Shown piece after piece: positions 17,091 through 25,301 of a stretch of 48,844 nt of DNA. The position numbers and the translations under genes were made by a program. A model generated the notes under the pieces. That model had not been told where the DNA came from. It made no database searches and worked only from the letters and a program-made list of their open reading frames with translations. Every line of letters starts with the position of its first letter. Within the stretch, counting starts at the first letter, position 1. Origin of the DNA: Candidatus Ozemibacter sp. (GTDB lineage Bacteria; Muiribacteriota; Ozemobacteria; Ozemobacterales; Ozemobacteraceae); NCBI GenBank assembly GCA_030446435.1, contig JASURT010000002.1, positions 1 through 48,844 of the forward strand, written 5' to 3'.

Positions 17091-17146
17091 AAGATTTTCC
17101 TTAATTTTATTCTAAAATTTGTATAGCATATCTTCGATAAAAATAA

Positions 17147-17176
17147 TTGGAAATTTTACGTTCTGGAAGATAGAAT
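17147..17176 (+). promoter_or_regulatory. Sigma-70-like promoter for the DRR-repeat protein gene
   Basis: TTGGAA (17147-17152), 18-base spacer, TAGAAT (17171-17176), about 30 bases before the start codon. Confidence 0.5.
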
Positions 17177-17207
17177 ACATGCAAAACAGGTCAAGTAGGA
17201 TTTTTTA

Positions 17208-17969
17208 ATGTCAGGTGATAGAAGAAAAAGTGACAGTCGGCGAAGTTCTGATCGCAGAGCAGGTGACCGACGCAGAGAAGATGCAGACAGAAGAATCGCT
17301 GATGGCCGTCGAAACGTCGACACCACTGCGAAAACAACAAAACGTGCCGCTGCTGCCCCGCAAAAGACCGAGTCGTCACCAAAGCCGGTTATAACAGCGT
17401 TTCAGCGCTTGCTTAAAAAGGCGGCTATAGTTTTCTCGATTTTGTTGCTGATTTTTACCGCAGTAATCGTTTATTTTTTCAGCAATCTCGATTATTACAT
17501 GAATCGGGCCGCGCAGAAGATAGAAGTTGAATTGACCAAAGCGACCCTTGATCCGGAAAGTCTTACTGATCGCACCACCAAAGCAAGGGTTTATCTGAAG
17601 GTGAAGAATAATCTGCCAATGGCGGTTTTACTTCAAAATCTGCGTATGGATGTAAAGTTAAGCGATTATACCATTGCCAAAGGGGTTCAGATAATGCCCC
17701 GAGAAACGATAAAGGGTGGTGCCGAATCTGTTGTTGCGCTGCAGTTTCATGTTGATTCAATCATGACCAGACGTGGCTTGCAAAAAGCTGTCGAGAAAAA
17801 TTCAGGACCTTTGTTGAAGAGTCTGTATGCGCGTCTTCAGGGCAAAAACAATTCGATTACCGATAATCTGAAAGGCGTAATGAAAATTGGCGGCAGTGCA
17901 GAATTCAGAATGATAATCGGTGGCGTAGAAATACCCTTTACCCGGATTCTTGATTTCAATCAGGGTTAG
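17208..17969 (+). CDS. Membrane protein with DRR-repeat cytosolic tail and LEA-like outer domain
   Basis: The first 35 residues are a striking charged repeat, built from GDRR, SDRR and ADRR units about every 5-8 residues. After a Lys/Ala/Pro linker comes one transmembrane helix (about 70-92, AAIVFSILLLIFTAVIVYFF region). The remaining 160 residues look like a late-embryogenesis-abundant type (LEA14/WHy) beta-sandwich, as in KARVYLKVKNNLPMAVLLQNL, a domain often found outside the membrane. The role is unknown. The positive-inside rule places the arginine-rich tail in the cytosol, where it could touch acidic lipids, RNA or a protein. The 3' end overlaps the convergent cvpA-like gene by 14 bases. 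Confidence 0.65.
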   Translation: MSGDRRKSDSRRSSDRRAGDRRREDADRRIADGRRNVDTTAKTTKRAAAAPQKTESSPKPVITAFQRLLKKAAIVFSILLLIFTAVIVYFFSNLDYYMNRAAQKIEVELTKATLDPESLTDRTTKARVYLKVKNNLPMAVLLQNLRMDVKLSDYTIAKGVQIMPRETIKGGAESVVALQFHVDSIMTRRGLQKAVEKNSGPLLKSLYARLQGKNNSITDNLKGVMKIGGSAEFRMIIGGVEIPFTRILDFNQG

Positions 17970-18813
17970 CGGTTCTCGCCTTATTCAAGGCTCGTTCGAG
18001 TCTGGCCCAGTCCAGATTCATAACTTTGTTTTGCAATTCGGGGTTTTGCATCAGCTTACGAATTGTCGGGTGCTTGAATAATTTTTTGAAGTCTTTCTCT
18101 CTAACCAGCTTTTGCAGCTGTTCATCAGTTTGAATTTTTTGAATTTCGGGTAAACTCGATAAGGGTTTCATGACTTCAATAATTTCACCGCGGTCGACCT
18201 TTTCGGGGTCGATACCTTGCGATAAACGGCTCATGGTTTTTATGGCCCTGACTGCTTTGCCGGCTTCTTCAGGAATAAGAGGTGAAATGATTTTTTCGGT
18301 TGAACCGGTAATCATTTTAAGAAATTCAGGTTGATGCGATGCAAGTTGACTGCCGGGAATCAGGGTCATGGCTATGAAAACGAACAGACTGATTACCAGA
18401 CCTTCAAAACCACCTGCTATTGCGCCCAGAAAGCGTGAAGGCATAGATGGTTCGTGATTCTTCAAAATGGTTTTAATGAACCAGCCGGCCAGAAGATAAG
18501 AGCAAAAGAACAGCAGATAAAAGCCGGCGATGGAGGCGAAAATTCCATTCACACCGATTAATGTGCCCACGGGCGCTTTGAAAAACCAGCCAAGCATAAA
18601 AGCGCCTATCAAGCGACCATACGAAAGAAGTTCTGCCAGCATGCCTCGTTGATAGGCCTTGAATGCTGCAGAAAAAACGAACAGTCCGATGGCGACCAGC
18701 ATCATATTCGGCTGGTAATACGAATACGCCGCGAATGAGGCTGCTGAAAGAGTCAGAATAAAAGAAACGAACACTGCCATTGGACCGGCAGTGTTCGTTC
18801 TGGTAGCATTCAT
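17956..18813 (-). CDS. CvpA-family membrane protein
   Basis: A 285-residue protein with about five hydrophobic helices in the first 150 residues. The segment YQRGMLAELLSYGRLIGAFMLGWFF matches the CvpA pattern, where a glycine/arginine-rich loop precedes a helix. The C-terminal 130 residues are soluble and helical (LVREKDFKKLFKHPTIRKLM resembles an STI1-like repeat). CvpA proteins are linked to colicin V production and envelope homeostasis. It is the last gene of the rpsB-to-rseP operon, 3 bases after rseP. Confidence 0.6.
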   Translation of the reverse strand: MNATRTNTAGPMAVFVSFILTLSAASFAAYSYYQPNMMLVAIGLFVFSAAFKAYQRGMLAELLSYGRLIGAFMLGWFFKAPVGTLIGVNGIFASIAGFYLLFFCSYLLAGWFIKTILKNHEPSMPSRFLGAIAGGFEGLVISLFVFIAMTLIPGSQLASHQPEFLKMITGSTEKIISPLIPEEAGKAVRAIKTMSRLSQGIDPEKVDRGEIIEVMKPLSSLPEIQKIQTDEQLQKLVREKDFKKLFKHPTIRKLMQNPELQNKVMNLDWARLERALNKARTANPD

Positions 18814-18816
18814 AAC

Positions 18817-20037
18817 TTAGAAAAAGCTGGCGATGTCTTTGTAGGTTACAAAAATCAGAAGGGTAAGCAGGCAGAGCATACCGATAAAATGTATGTTCTC
18901 TTCGACTCTGGGGGTAATCGCCAGTTTGAGACCGGTAATGGCATTGATGATCGAGAAAAAGAATTCGAGAATGAGAAAGACAATGCGTCCGCCATCGAGA
19001 ACCGGTAGAGGCAGAAGGTTAATGAGACCGATATTGACCGAAAGAATGGCAGTCAGATAAAGAAGATCGAAAATGCCTTTCGATGACTGGTCTTTGATCA
19101 TTTTCATGATTTTAACCGGTCCGGCTACGTCGGCCTGGGTTTCGCGGGTGACCATTTTTACCAGTCCACCAACAGTCTGGGCGATGATGCTGACACCATC
19201 TTCTACGCCTTTTGCAAAAGCCTTGCTGAATGGTAGCTGCTGAAAATCGTAATTGTTTGGTGAAAGACTGATGCCGATTTTGGCAGAGCCCATGCTTCCT
19301 TCAGGTATAACGGTGAATTCCAGAATCTCCTGATCGTGAATCTGAAAAGAATTGTTATTTACTGAGACGTCTTCCTGCAGAACGGCGCCGGCAGCAGAAG
19401 ATTTCGGAATCGGGTGATTTCGCGAAACGCTTAGCTTGATCGCTTTACCGGCACTGTTGTTGATCATGGTTATGCCGTCGTTCCAGTCGGTAAGCTTAAC
19501 ACCATCGATGGCAGTAATTATGTCTCCGCGTCGTATACCGGCTTCGTAGGCTGGTTTTCCTTCCATGGCGTCAAGAACGGCTATATTGGTAATGGGGCCG
19601 CCTGAAATTGCATAAATGATTACGAAAAGAACTATTGCCCAAACCAGATTCATTATCGAACCTGCCGCTAAAACAAGCATTTTTGCCCATCTGGGTCTGG
19701 TCAGATAGCTTTTGGGGTGATCAGGCGGAACCTGTGGCAAATCCGGATCCGGTTCGGGCGGCTCTTCGCCCTCGGCAAGTTCACCTTCTTCTTCTACATT
19801 GTCCATGCCGGCAAGTCTGACAAATCCGCCAAGCGGAAAGGGCCGAAACGAGTAAAGCGTTTCTCCATACTGTTTTTTAAACAGGCGGTTGCCGAAACCA
19901 ATTGCAAATTCGAGAACCCAGATACCGGTCAATTTGGCAGTAATATAATGGCCAAATTCATGAACCAGCGCGATACTTATCAGAACGAAACAGATTGATA
20001 GTATAGTTTTTACTATGACAAAAAGCAGAGATAACAT
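18817..20037 (-). CDS. rseP: Site-2 protease RseP/YaeL
   Basis: An intramembrane zinc metalloprotease of 406 residues. HEFGH (residues 26-30) is the zinc site; the second site motif NLLPLPVLDGGR lies near residue 345. One PDZ domain is visible around residues 170-225 (AYEAGIRRGDIITAIDG). An acidic insert rich in Glu and Pro (about residues 78-105) lies between the first helix and the PDZ region and is unusual. The ATG at 20037 has AAGG upstream; a TTG one codon earlier is the alternative. In other bacteria RseP cleaves anti-sigma factors and signal peptides; its target here is unknown. Confidence 0.9.
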   Translation of the reverse strand: MLSLLFVIVKTILSICFVLISIALVHEFGHYITAKLTGIWVLEFAIGFGNRLFKKQYGETLYSFRPFPLGGFVRLAGMDNVEEEGELAEGEEPPEPDPDLPQVPPDHPKSYLTRPRWAKMLVLAAGSIMNLVWAIVLFVIIYAISGGPITNIAVLDAMEGKPAYEAGIRRGDIITAIDGVKLTDWNDGITMINNSAGKAIKLSVSRNHPIPKSSAAGAVLQEDVSVNNNSFQIHDQEILEFTVIPEGSMGSAKIGISLSPNNYDFQQLPFSKAFAKGVEDGVSIIAQTVGGLVKMVTRETQADVAGPVKIMKMIKDQSSKGIFDLLYLTAILSVNIGLINLLPLPVLDGGRIVFLILEFFFSIINAITGLKLAITPRVEENIHFIGMLCLLTLLIFVTYKDIASFF

Positions 20038-20062
20038 CAAACAACCTTTCCTGAATAACTGA

Positions 20063-20842
20063 TTAAATCACAAGCAAAGCATAGCACACCGGGCCAAGAA
20101 AAAGAATACTGTCAATGCGATCCAGAATTCCACCGTGAGCCCCAAGAAGTGCCCCCGAGTCCTTGATTTCTGACTCTCGCTTCAGAACAGATTCGAACAG
20201 ATCGGCCAACTGCCCGATTATCGCAGTTGAAAGAGCCAATGCCCAAAATCTTGGTTCGGTCAAAGTAATAAGAGAAAAGTGGCGAACCAGCGCAAAAAAA
20301 GCTATGCAGGTCAATGCCCCGCCAATTGCGCCGGAAATAGTTTTGTTCGGACTGATTCGGGGCGAAAGTTTCGGGCCCCGTATCGACATGCCAAACACAT
20401 ATGCACCGATATCAAGTGCCCAGATCGATGCAAGCATTATAAAAAGCAGCTGCCCGCCCATACTTTTACCGAGAAGGAGGTAAAAACTGAGACAGAAAGG
20501 CAGATAAATCAAACTGAAAAGCCCAAGAGCGAATCTTTGATAACCGTCGCCGCGCAGGCCTCTTAAGACTGTGAAGACAACCATTGCAACGACTGAAAAA
20601 GCAAAAGAAAAGATAATGCCCGGCAGCTGAAAAAAATGTGCCGAACAAAGAATTGCAATTCCCGCAAGCCATTCCGGCACCGGCTTGAATGGAAAATCTT
20701 TGTTCAGCATTGAAGCCAGTTCGTATTGCCCGATCAGGCATATGATTGTGAGAAAAACCAGACGAGCGGTGTCTCCGGCGGCAACCAGAAGGCCATAAAC
20801 CGCCGGAATTCCGATCAATATCACCGGTATTCTTGCAAACAT
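20063..20842 (-). CDS. cdsA: Phosphatidate cytidylyltransferase
   Basis: A 259-residue, eight-helix membrane enzyme that makes CDP-diacylglycerol from phosphatidate and CTP, the branch point of phospholipid synthesis. The family signature appears near the C-terminus as SVLKRESEIKDSGALLGAHGG followed by LDRID. The start shares one base with the uppS stop (TGATG), so translation is probably coupled. Confidence 0.92.
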   Translation of the reverse strand: MFARIPVILIGIPAVYGLLVAAGDTARLVFLTIICLIGQYELASMLNKDFPFKPVPEWLAGIAILCSAHFFQLPGIIFSFAFSVVAMVVFTVLRGLRGDGYQRFALGLFSLIYLPFCLSFYLLLGKSMGGQLLFIMLASIWALDIGAYVFGMSIRGPKLSPRISPNKTISGAIGGALTCIAFFALVRHFSLITLTEPRFWALALSTAIIGQLADLFESVLKRESEIKDSGALLGAHGGILDRIDSILFLGPVCYALLVI

Positions 20843-21603
20843 CAGATTTCCTGTTCTGTCAGCTGCTCACTGGTCATGCCAAAGCGGCGTTCTCTTCCCT
20901 GATAGGCTAAGATTGCGCGCAAAAGCTCGACGTCATCAAAATCAGGCCAGAGCACTTCAGTGAAATAAAGCTCTGAATAAGCGCTTCGCCATAGATGAAA
21001 ATTGCTGGTGCGCATTTCGCCGCTGGTGCGAACCAGCAGGTCTACGTCAGGTATTTCGGGCCAATAAAGATGTCGACTGATTGTTTCTTCATCAATCTTT
21101 TCTGGTGCGATACCAGATCTGACAATTTCTCTGACCGCATCTACAATCTCGGCGCGGCCCCCGTAATTAATACAAAGATTAAGACTCAACCCGGAATTAT
21201 TTTTCATCAATTCGGTTGAGATGTCAGCTTCTTTGACAATCTCGGGAGCGAGTTCATTAAGACGACCAACCAGTTTGAATTTGACTCCTTCAGCGTGCAA
21301 TTCCTGGCGCTCGCGAACGATATATGCCTTTATCAGCTTCATCAGAGCAGAGACTTCAAAGCTTGGTCGGGCCCAGTTTTCGACAGAAAAGGCATAAAGA
21401 CTGATGTGTTTAACACCCAGGTCATCAGCGTAACGAACCACGGTTTTAACCCGTTTTGCGCCTTCCTGATGGCCCTTGATGCGGCTTAAGCCTCTTCTTT
21501 TGGCCCATCTGCCGTTTCCATCCATTATTATGCCGATGTGAGCGGGAATATTGCTCATATCGAGCCTGTTTTCAAGCTCTGCTTTGATTTGCTGCCTTGT
21601 CAT
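20842..21603 (-). CDS. uppS: Undecaprenyl diphosphate synthase (cis-prenyltransferase)
   Basis: A 253-residue enzyme that condenses isopentenyl units into undecaprenyl diphosphate, the lipid carrier for peptidoglycan and surface sugars. It shows HIGIIMDGNGRWAKRRG with catalytic Asp28, YAFSVENWARP, and the C-terminal PDVDLLVRTSGEMRTSNF with RxSGExRxSNF. The ATG at 21603 gives a 15-residue N-terminal extension; the internal ATG at 21558 is an alternative. Neither start has a strong ribosome site. Confidence 0.92.
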   Translation of the reverse strand: MTRQQIKAELENRLDMSNIPAHIGIIMDGNGRWAKRRGLSRIKGHQEGAKRVKTVVRYADDLGVKHISLYAFSVENWARPSFEVSALMKLIKAYIVRERQELHAEGVKFKLVGRLNELAPEIVKEADISTELMKNNSGLSLNLCINYGGRAEIVDAVREIVRSGIAPEKIDEETISRHLYWPEIPDVDLLVRTSGEMRTSNFHLWRSAYSELYFTEVLWPDFDDVELLRAILAYQGRERRFGMTSEQLTEQEI

Positions 21604-21615
21604 CAGTTTGTATGT

Positions 21616-21789
21616 TCAGTCTTTCTTATCTCCGGGAATTATTGCATCGACCGGGCAAACCTCAGCGCAGCGTCCGCAATCTGTGCATTTAGATGTTATT
21701 ACATACGGAAAACCTATCTTGATCGCTTTTGCCGGGCAAACTGAATGACAGGTGCCGCATGATACGCATTCTTCTGTAATAATGTACAT
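21616..21789 (-). CDS. Small 2[4Fe-4S] ferredoxin
   Basis: A 57-residue protein. It carries two full iron-sulfur motifs: CVSCGTCHSVCP and CTDCGRCAEVCP, each CxxCxxCxxxCP. It lies between frr (6 bases after its stop) and uppS (12 bases before), on the same strand, so it is co-transcribed with them. It is a soluble one-electron carrier of the bacterial ferredoxin type. A link to the iron-sulfur enzymes of isoprenoid synthesis (IspG, IspH) would fit the uppS neighbourhood, but is inference. It is short and easily missed by gene callers. Confidence 0.9.
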   Translation of the reverse strand: MYIITEECVSCGTCHSVCPAKAIKIGFPYVITSKCTDCGRCAEVCPVDAIIPGDKKD

Positions 21790-21795
21790 TTCTGC

Positions 21796-22356
21796 TTATT
21801 TCCCGAGAATCTCGTTTTCTTTTGCGCTCAGAACTGAATTGATCATGTCGACGTATTCATCAGTCAACTTCTGAACTTTATCCATCGCTTTTTTGCAGTC
21901 GTCCTGAGTTATTTCACTCTTTTTTTCAAGAGCTTTAAGGGTGTCATTGGCGTCGCGGCGCACATTTCTGATTGCGACCCGGTATTCTTCTGCCTTTTTC
22001 TTTGCAGTTTTAACCAGATCATTTCTGCGTTCTTCGGTAAGTGGTGGAATGGGCAGGCGAATGAGATTGCCGTCATTCATCGGGTTAAGACCGAGATCTG
22101 ATTTTTGAATCGCTTTTTCTATTTCGCCAAGCAGGGTTTTATCCCAGGCTTGAATTACCAGAGATTTCGGATCTGGTGCAGAAACTGATGCGACATGCTG
22201 CAACGGGGTTTCCTGGCCATACTGCATTACGGTAATTCTGCTGAGCAATGAAGGGGTAGCCCTTGAAGTGCGCATGGTAGAGAAATCTTTTTTCAGAACT
22301 TCTACCGACTGGTTCATTTTGGTTTTTGCTTCGTTTATTACTGAATCGTATGACAT
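21796..22356 (-). CDS. frr: Ribosome recycling factor
   Basis: A 186-residue, mostly helical protein that splits the post-termination ribosome with EF-G. It starts with the typical MSYDSVINEAKTKMNQSVEVL and contains RASPSLLSRITV-type and PLTEERRNDLVK motifs. AGGAGG lies 8 bases before the ATG. It is in the usual order after pyrH. Confidence 0.95.
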   Translation of the reverse strand: MSYDSVINEAKTKMNQSVEVLKKDFSTMRTSRATPSLLSRITVMQYGQETPLQHVASVSAPDPKSLVIQAWDKTLLGEIEKAIQKSDLGLNPMNDGNLIRLPIPPLTEERRNDLVKTAKKKAEEYRVAIRNVRRDANDTLKALEKKSEITQDDCKKAMDKVQKLTDEYVDMINSVLSAKENEILGK

Positions 22357-22376
22357 ACGAAATTCCTCCTGATGGT

Positions 22377-23117
22377 TTAATCTCTTTCGATTACGTCGGT
22401 TCCAACCTTTTCGCCAAGACAGGCTTTTAATAAAACCCCCGGTTTTTTCAGCGACAAAACCTTCAATGGCATTTTGTTGTCGCGACAGAGGGTAATGGCG
22501 ACCAGGTCCATGACTCCAAGGTTTCTTTCGAGAACCTCTGAGTAGGTTATGGTTTCAAATTTTTTGGCTTGTGGGTTTTTTTCAGGGTCAGAATCATAGA
22601 CACCGTCTACTTTCGTACCCTTTATCAACACGTCACAGCTGTTTTCGATCGCGCGAAGTGCAGAAGCCGAATCAGTGCTGAAATAAGGGTTGCCGGTTCC
22701 GCCTGAAAACAAACAGACAACCCCTTTATCGAGAAGGTCACGTGCACGGTCTATATTATAGGTCTGTGCCATTTCGCCAATATTTACAGCCGAAAAAACC
22801 GCTGTTTTAACCCCGATATTTTCAAGGTGTTCGGCGAAACAAATTGCATTCATAACTGTGGCAAGCATGCCGATCGAATCAGCGCGGTGCCGCTTCAAAG
22901 CCGAAAGGGTCGTTCGCGCACCTCTGAAAAAATTCCCTCCCCCGATGACGATTCCGGGGATAATGTTTTTGTCTACCAGGCTTTTTATTTCGCCGGCATA
23001 AAGCTCGATGCTTTCACGATTAAAGGCAAAACCGTCACTACCTCCAAGCAATTCGCCGCTGAGTTTGATCAACGGACGCCTGTAAAAAAAACTATTGCAA
23101 TTTTGCTGAACTGACAT
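22377..23117 (-). CDS. pyrH: UMP kinase
   Basis: A 246-residue amino-acid-kinase-fold enzyme making UDP from UMP. Recognised by the N-terminal LIKLSGELLGG, GIVIGGGNFFRG, the FSGGTGNPYFSTDSASALRA segment and LIKGTKVDGVYDSDP. It lies between tsf and frr as in many bacteria. The ribosome site before the ATG at 23117 is weak and the N-terminal 12 residues are longer than usual, so the start could be slightly downstream. Confidence 0.95.
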   Translation of the reverse strand: MSVQQNCNSFFYRRPLIKLSGELLGGSDGFAFNRESIELYAGEIKSLVDKNIIPGIVIGGGNFFRGARTTLSALKRHRADSIGMLATVMNAICFAEHLENIGVKTAVFSAVNIGEMAQTYNIDRARDLLDKGVVCLFSGGTGNPYFSTDSASALRAIENSCDVLIKGTKVDGVYDSDPEKNPQAKKFETITYSEVLERNLGVMDLVAITLCRDNKMPLKVLSLKKPGVLLKACLGEKVGTDVIERD

Positions 23118-23142
23118 TTTTTTCTTCTTTGTTAAACAAGGA

Positions 23143-23170
23143 TAGAGACGCCCGTTGCCAGGCGTCTCTA
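23143..23170. repeat. Perfect inverted repeat between tsf and pyrH
   Basis: TAGAGACGCC (23143-23152) and GGCGTCTCTA (23161-23170) form a 10-bp stem with an 8-base loop. There is no T run after the stem on the minus strand, so it is not a classical terminator. It could tune expression between tsf and pyrH or stabilise an mRNA end. Confidence 0.6.
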
Positions 23171-23216
23171 CCGGGTTAACTCTTATGAATTTTCGGAATC
23201 AGTTTCACTCTTGACC

Positions 23217-24158
23217 TTATCCGGCTGCTTCAGCTGATTTTTCTTCTGGAGTGCTTTCTTCGGCATTTCCTTCGCCGAGTGCCCATCTGCGGAAGGTAAC
23301 TACAGTTACTTTAGCGCCGAGCTTTTTGGAAAGGTCTTCGGCCAGATCGTTGATTGACTTGCTGTCATCTTTAACATAAGCCTGTTCAACGAGGCAGTAT
23401 TCTTTGTAATACTTGGCCAGTCTGCCTTCTACGATTTTGTTCATGATTTCTTCAGGTTTGTTGGCGTTTTTCGGGTCATTTTTGATCTGACCGAGAATAA
23501 CGTCTTTTTCTCTTGCCAAAGCTTCAGTTGGAACTTCTTTTGAAGTTGTGTAAACCGGCTTCATGGCAGCTGCCTGAAGAGCGATTTCGTGGGCAAGATT
23601 CAGTGTGTCTTCGCTTTTTGCAGCGGCTTCATTTTCAGTTGCGAGCTGCACGAGAACACCGATGTTGCCATCGCCATGAACGTAAGTGTCGAAAATTCCG
23701 TAGTTGCCGGCAGGAATTTCAAATCTTTCGACGCGGCCGAAAGAAATGTTTTCGCCAGTGTTAGCTACCATGCTTTTGCGGAATTCTTCACCAGACTGAC
23801 CATCTATGGTTGCTTTTTCGAGATCTTCAACGTTTTTGATGGAAGCTGTATTGAGAACGAAGTTGGCTACTTTTTCTGCGAAAGCCACGAAATTTTCATT
23901 TCTGGCAACAAAGTCGGTTTCGCAATTAACTTCGACGATGGCTGCAGTTCTTCTGTCTTCAGTGGTTAACGGAATTACCAGGCCCTGAGAAGTTGCACGA
24001 CCGGAGCGTTTGTCTGCAGAAGCAAGACCCTTCTTGCGAAGAAAATCAACTGCTTCTTCAAAGTTTCCGTTGCATTCCTGCAATGCTTCTTTGCATTTCA
24101 TCATGCCGGCACCGGTTTTTTCACGAAGTTCCTTAACCATTTGAGCTGTTATCTGCAT
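23217..24158 (-). CDS. tsf: Translation elongation factor Ts
   Basis: A 313-residue nucleotide-exchange factor for EF-Tu. The N-terminal UBA-like domain ends with LRKKGLASADKRSGR, and the core has ETDFVARNENFVAFA. The C-terminus is acidic and Glu-rich. AAGGTGG precedes the ATG. It is second in the operon, 32 bases after rpsB. Confidence 0.96.
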   Translation of the reverse strand: MQITAQMVKELREKTGAGMMKCKEALQECNGNFEEAVDFLRKKGLASADKRSGRATSQGLVIPLTTEDRRTAAIVEVNCETDFVARNENFVAFAEKVANFVLNTASIKNVEDLEKATIDGQSGEEFRKSMVANTGENISFGRVERFEIPAGNYGIFDTYVHGDGNIGVLVQLATENEAAAKSEDTLNLAHEIALQAAAMKPVYTTSKEVPTEALAREKDVILGQIKNDPKNANKPEEIMNKIVEGRLAKYYKEYCLVEQAYVKDDSKSINDLAEDLSKKLGAKVTVVTFRRWALGEGNAEESTPEEKSAEAAG

Positions 24159-24190
24159 AGCGTTCCACCTTTCAAAACTATTGGGATTTA

Positions 24191-25000
24191 TTATTCAATT
24201 ACGAGTTTGTCTTCATTTTCAGAGGCTGCCATTTCAGCTTCTTTTTCTTCAGCGCCTTCAGCTTTTTCGCTGACTTCAGCGCGGAATTCTCCGCCTTCCT
24301 GAACGTCATCGAAAGATCTGCCTTCGAGAGCTTCGAGAACAGAGTCTGAAATGAGGCTGGTAACAAGCTTGACAGCTCTGATTGCGTCGTCGTTTCCTGG
24401 AATGACGTAATCGATGTCGTCTGGATCACAGTTTGTATCAACAACAGAAACTATAGGAACTCCTACTTTTTTTGCTTCTGCAACTGCGATGCCTTCTTTG
24501 TGAGGGTCAATGACGAAAAGTGCGCCAGGCATGCCCTTCATGTTTTTGATGCCACCAAGAGCGCGATCGAGTTTTTCGCGTTCTTTTTTCATTTTGGAAG
24601 CTTCTTTTTTAGGATAAGACTCGATTTTGCCGCTGTCGATAAGATCGTCAAGCTCTTTCAGTCTTGAGATTCTTTTTTCGATGGTTACGTGGTTGGTAAG
24701 CATACCACCGAGCCAGCGATAGTTAACAAAAAACATTCCGCAGCGTTCAGCTTCGGATTTGATGATGTCCTGGGCCTGTCTTTTGGTGCTTACGAAAAGA
24801 ATCGGTTTTCCTTCGCGAACAACGCTTTTGATAAAATCACAGGCTTCATCGAGAAGTTTGGTTGTCTTCTGAAGATCGATAATGTAAATGCCGTTGCGAG
24901 CTGTGAAGATGTACTTGGCCATCTTGGGGTTCCATCTTCTGGTCTGGTGACCAAAATGTACACCAGCTTCCAGCAGGCTTTTCATAGAAACGATACCCAT
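24191..25000 (-). CDS. rpsB: 30S ribosomal protein S2
   Basis: A 269-residue protein with the S2 motifs [34 protein letters not shown] and [17 protein letters not shown]. The C-terminal 40 residues are an acidic, Glu/Ala-rich tail not found in the core family. GGAGGA precedes the ATG by 8 bases. It heads a nine-gene minus-strand operon. Confidence 0.96.
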   Translation of the reverse strand: MGIVSMKSLLEAGVHFGHQTRRWNPKMAKYIFTARNGIYIIDLQKTTKLLDEACDFIKSVVREGKPILFVSTKRQAQDIIKSEAERCGMFFVNYRWLGGMLTNHVTIEKRISRLKELDDLIDSGKIESYPKKEASKMKKEREKLDRALGGIKNMKGMPGALFVIDPHKEGIAVAEAKKVGVPIVSVVDTNCDPDDIDYVIPGNDDAIRAVKLVTSLISDSVLEALEGRSFDDVQEGGEFRAEVSEKAEGAEEKEAEMAASENEDKLVIE

Positions 25001-25045
25001 TGAAAATGTCCTCCGAAAATTCTTAAAAGTTAAGTTGGTTCGGGT

Positions 25046-25074
25046 ATGTTAGCTTAAATTTCAACTTTGGTCAA
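25046..25074 (-). promoter_or_regulatory. Promoter of the rpsB operon
   Basis: On the minus strand TTGACC (25069-25074), 17-base spacer, TAACAT (25046-25051). The predicted start of transcription is about 40 bases before the rpsB ATG. Confidence 0.7.
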
Positions 25075-25251
25075 GAAAATTTGTAGTTGAAAAATCTCTG
25101 TTAATGGCGTGTGTGGAAAGTTATTTGGCGAAAGTCTGCGCTGTTAGGGGGGATCTGGGTTTTTGTCCGTGCTCTATCGTTGATAGCAAAAGGAGATTGC
25201 TCAGGGAGCTGGCTTTGCGAAACCGGCATTTGAAGCCTGTTTGCTGTCGTA

Positions 25252-25280
25252 TTGTAAAAAACTTTAATATATTGTAAGAT
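25252..25280 (+). promoter_or_regulatory. Promoter of the HTH-PIN gene with short direct repeats
   Basis: TTGTAA (25252-25257), 17-base spacer, TAAGAT (25275-25280). The unit ATTGWAA recurs at 25251, 25271 and 25281, that is at 20 and 10 base steps, one helical turn apart. It could be an operator, perhaps for the adjacent HTH protein. Confidence 0.5.
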
Positions 25281-25301
25281 ATTGAAAAGCGGGTGTGAGA
25301 T

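Larger units (their letters stand above)
25001..25301. other. Divergent intergenic region between rpsB and the HTH-PIN gene
   Basis: About 300 bases without a gene. The left part holds the rpsB promoter and ribosome site; the right end holds the HTH-PIN promoter. In between (about 25085-25245) nothing recognisable was seen. Confidence 0.7.
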
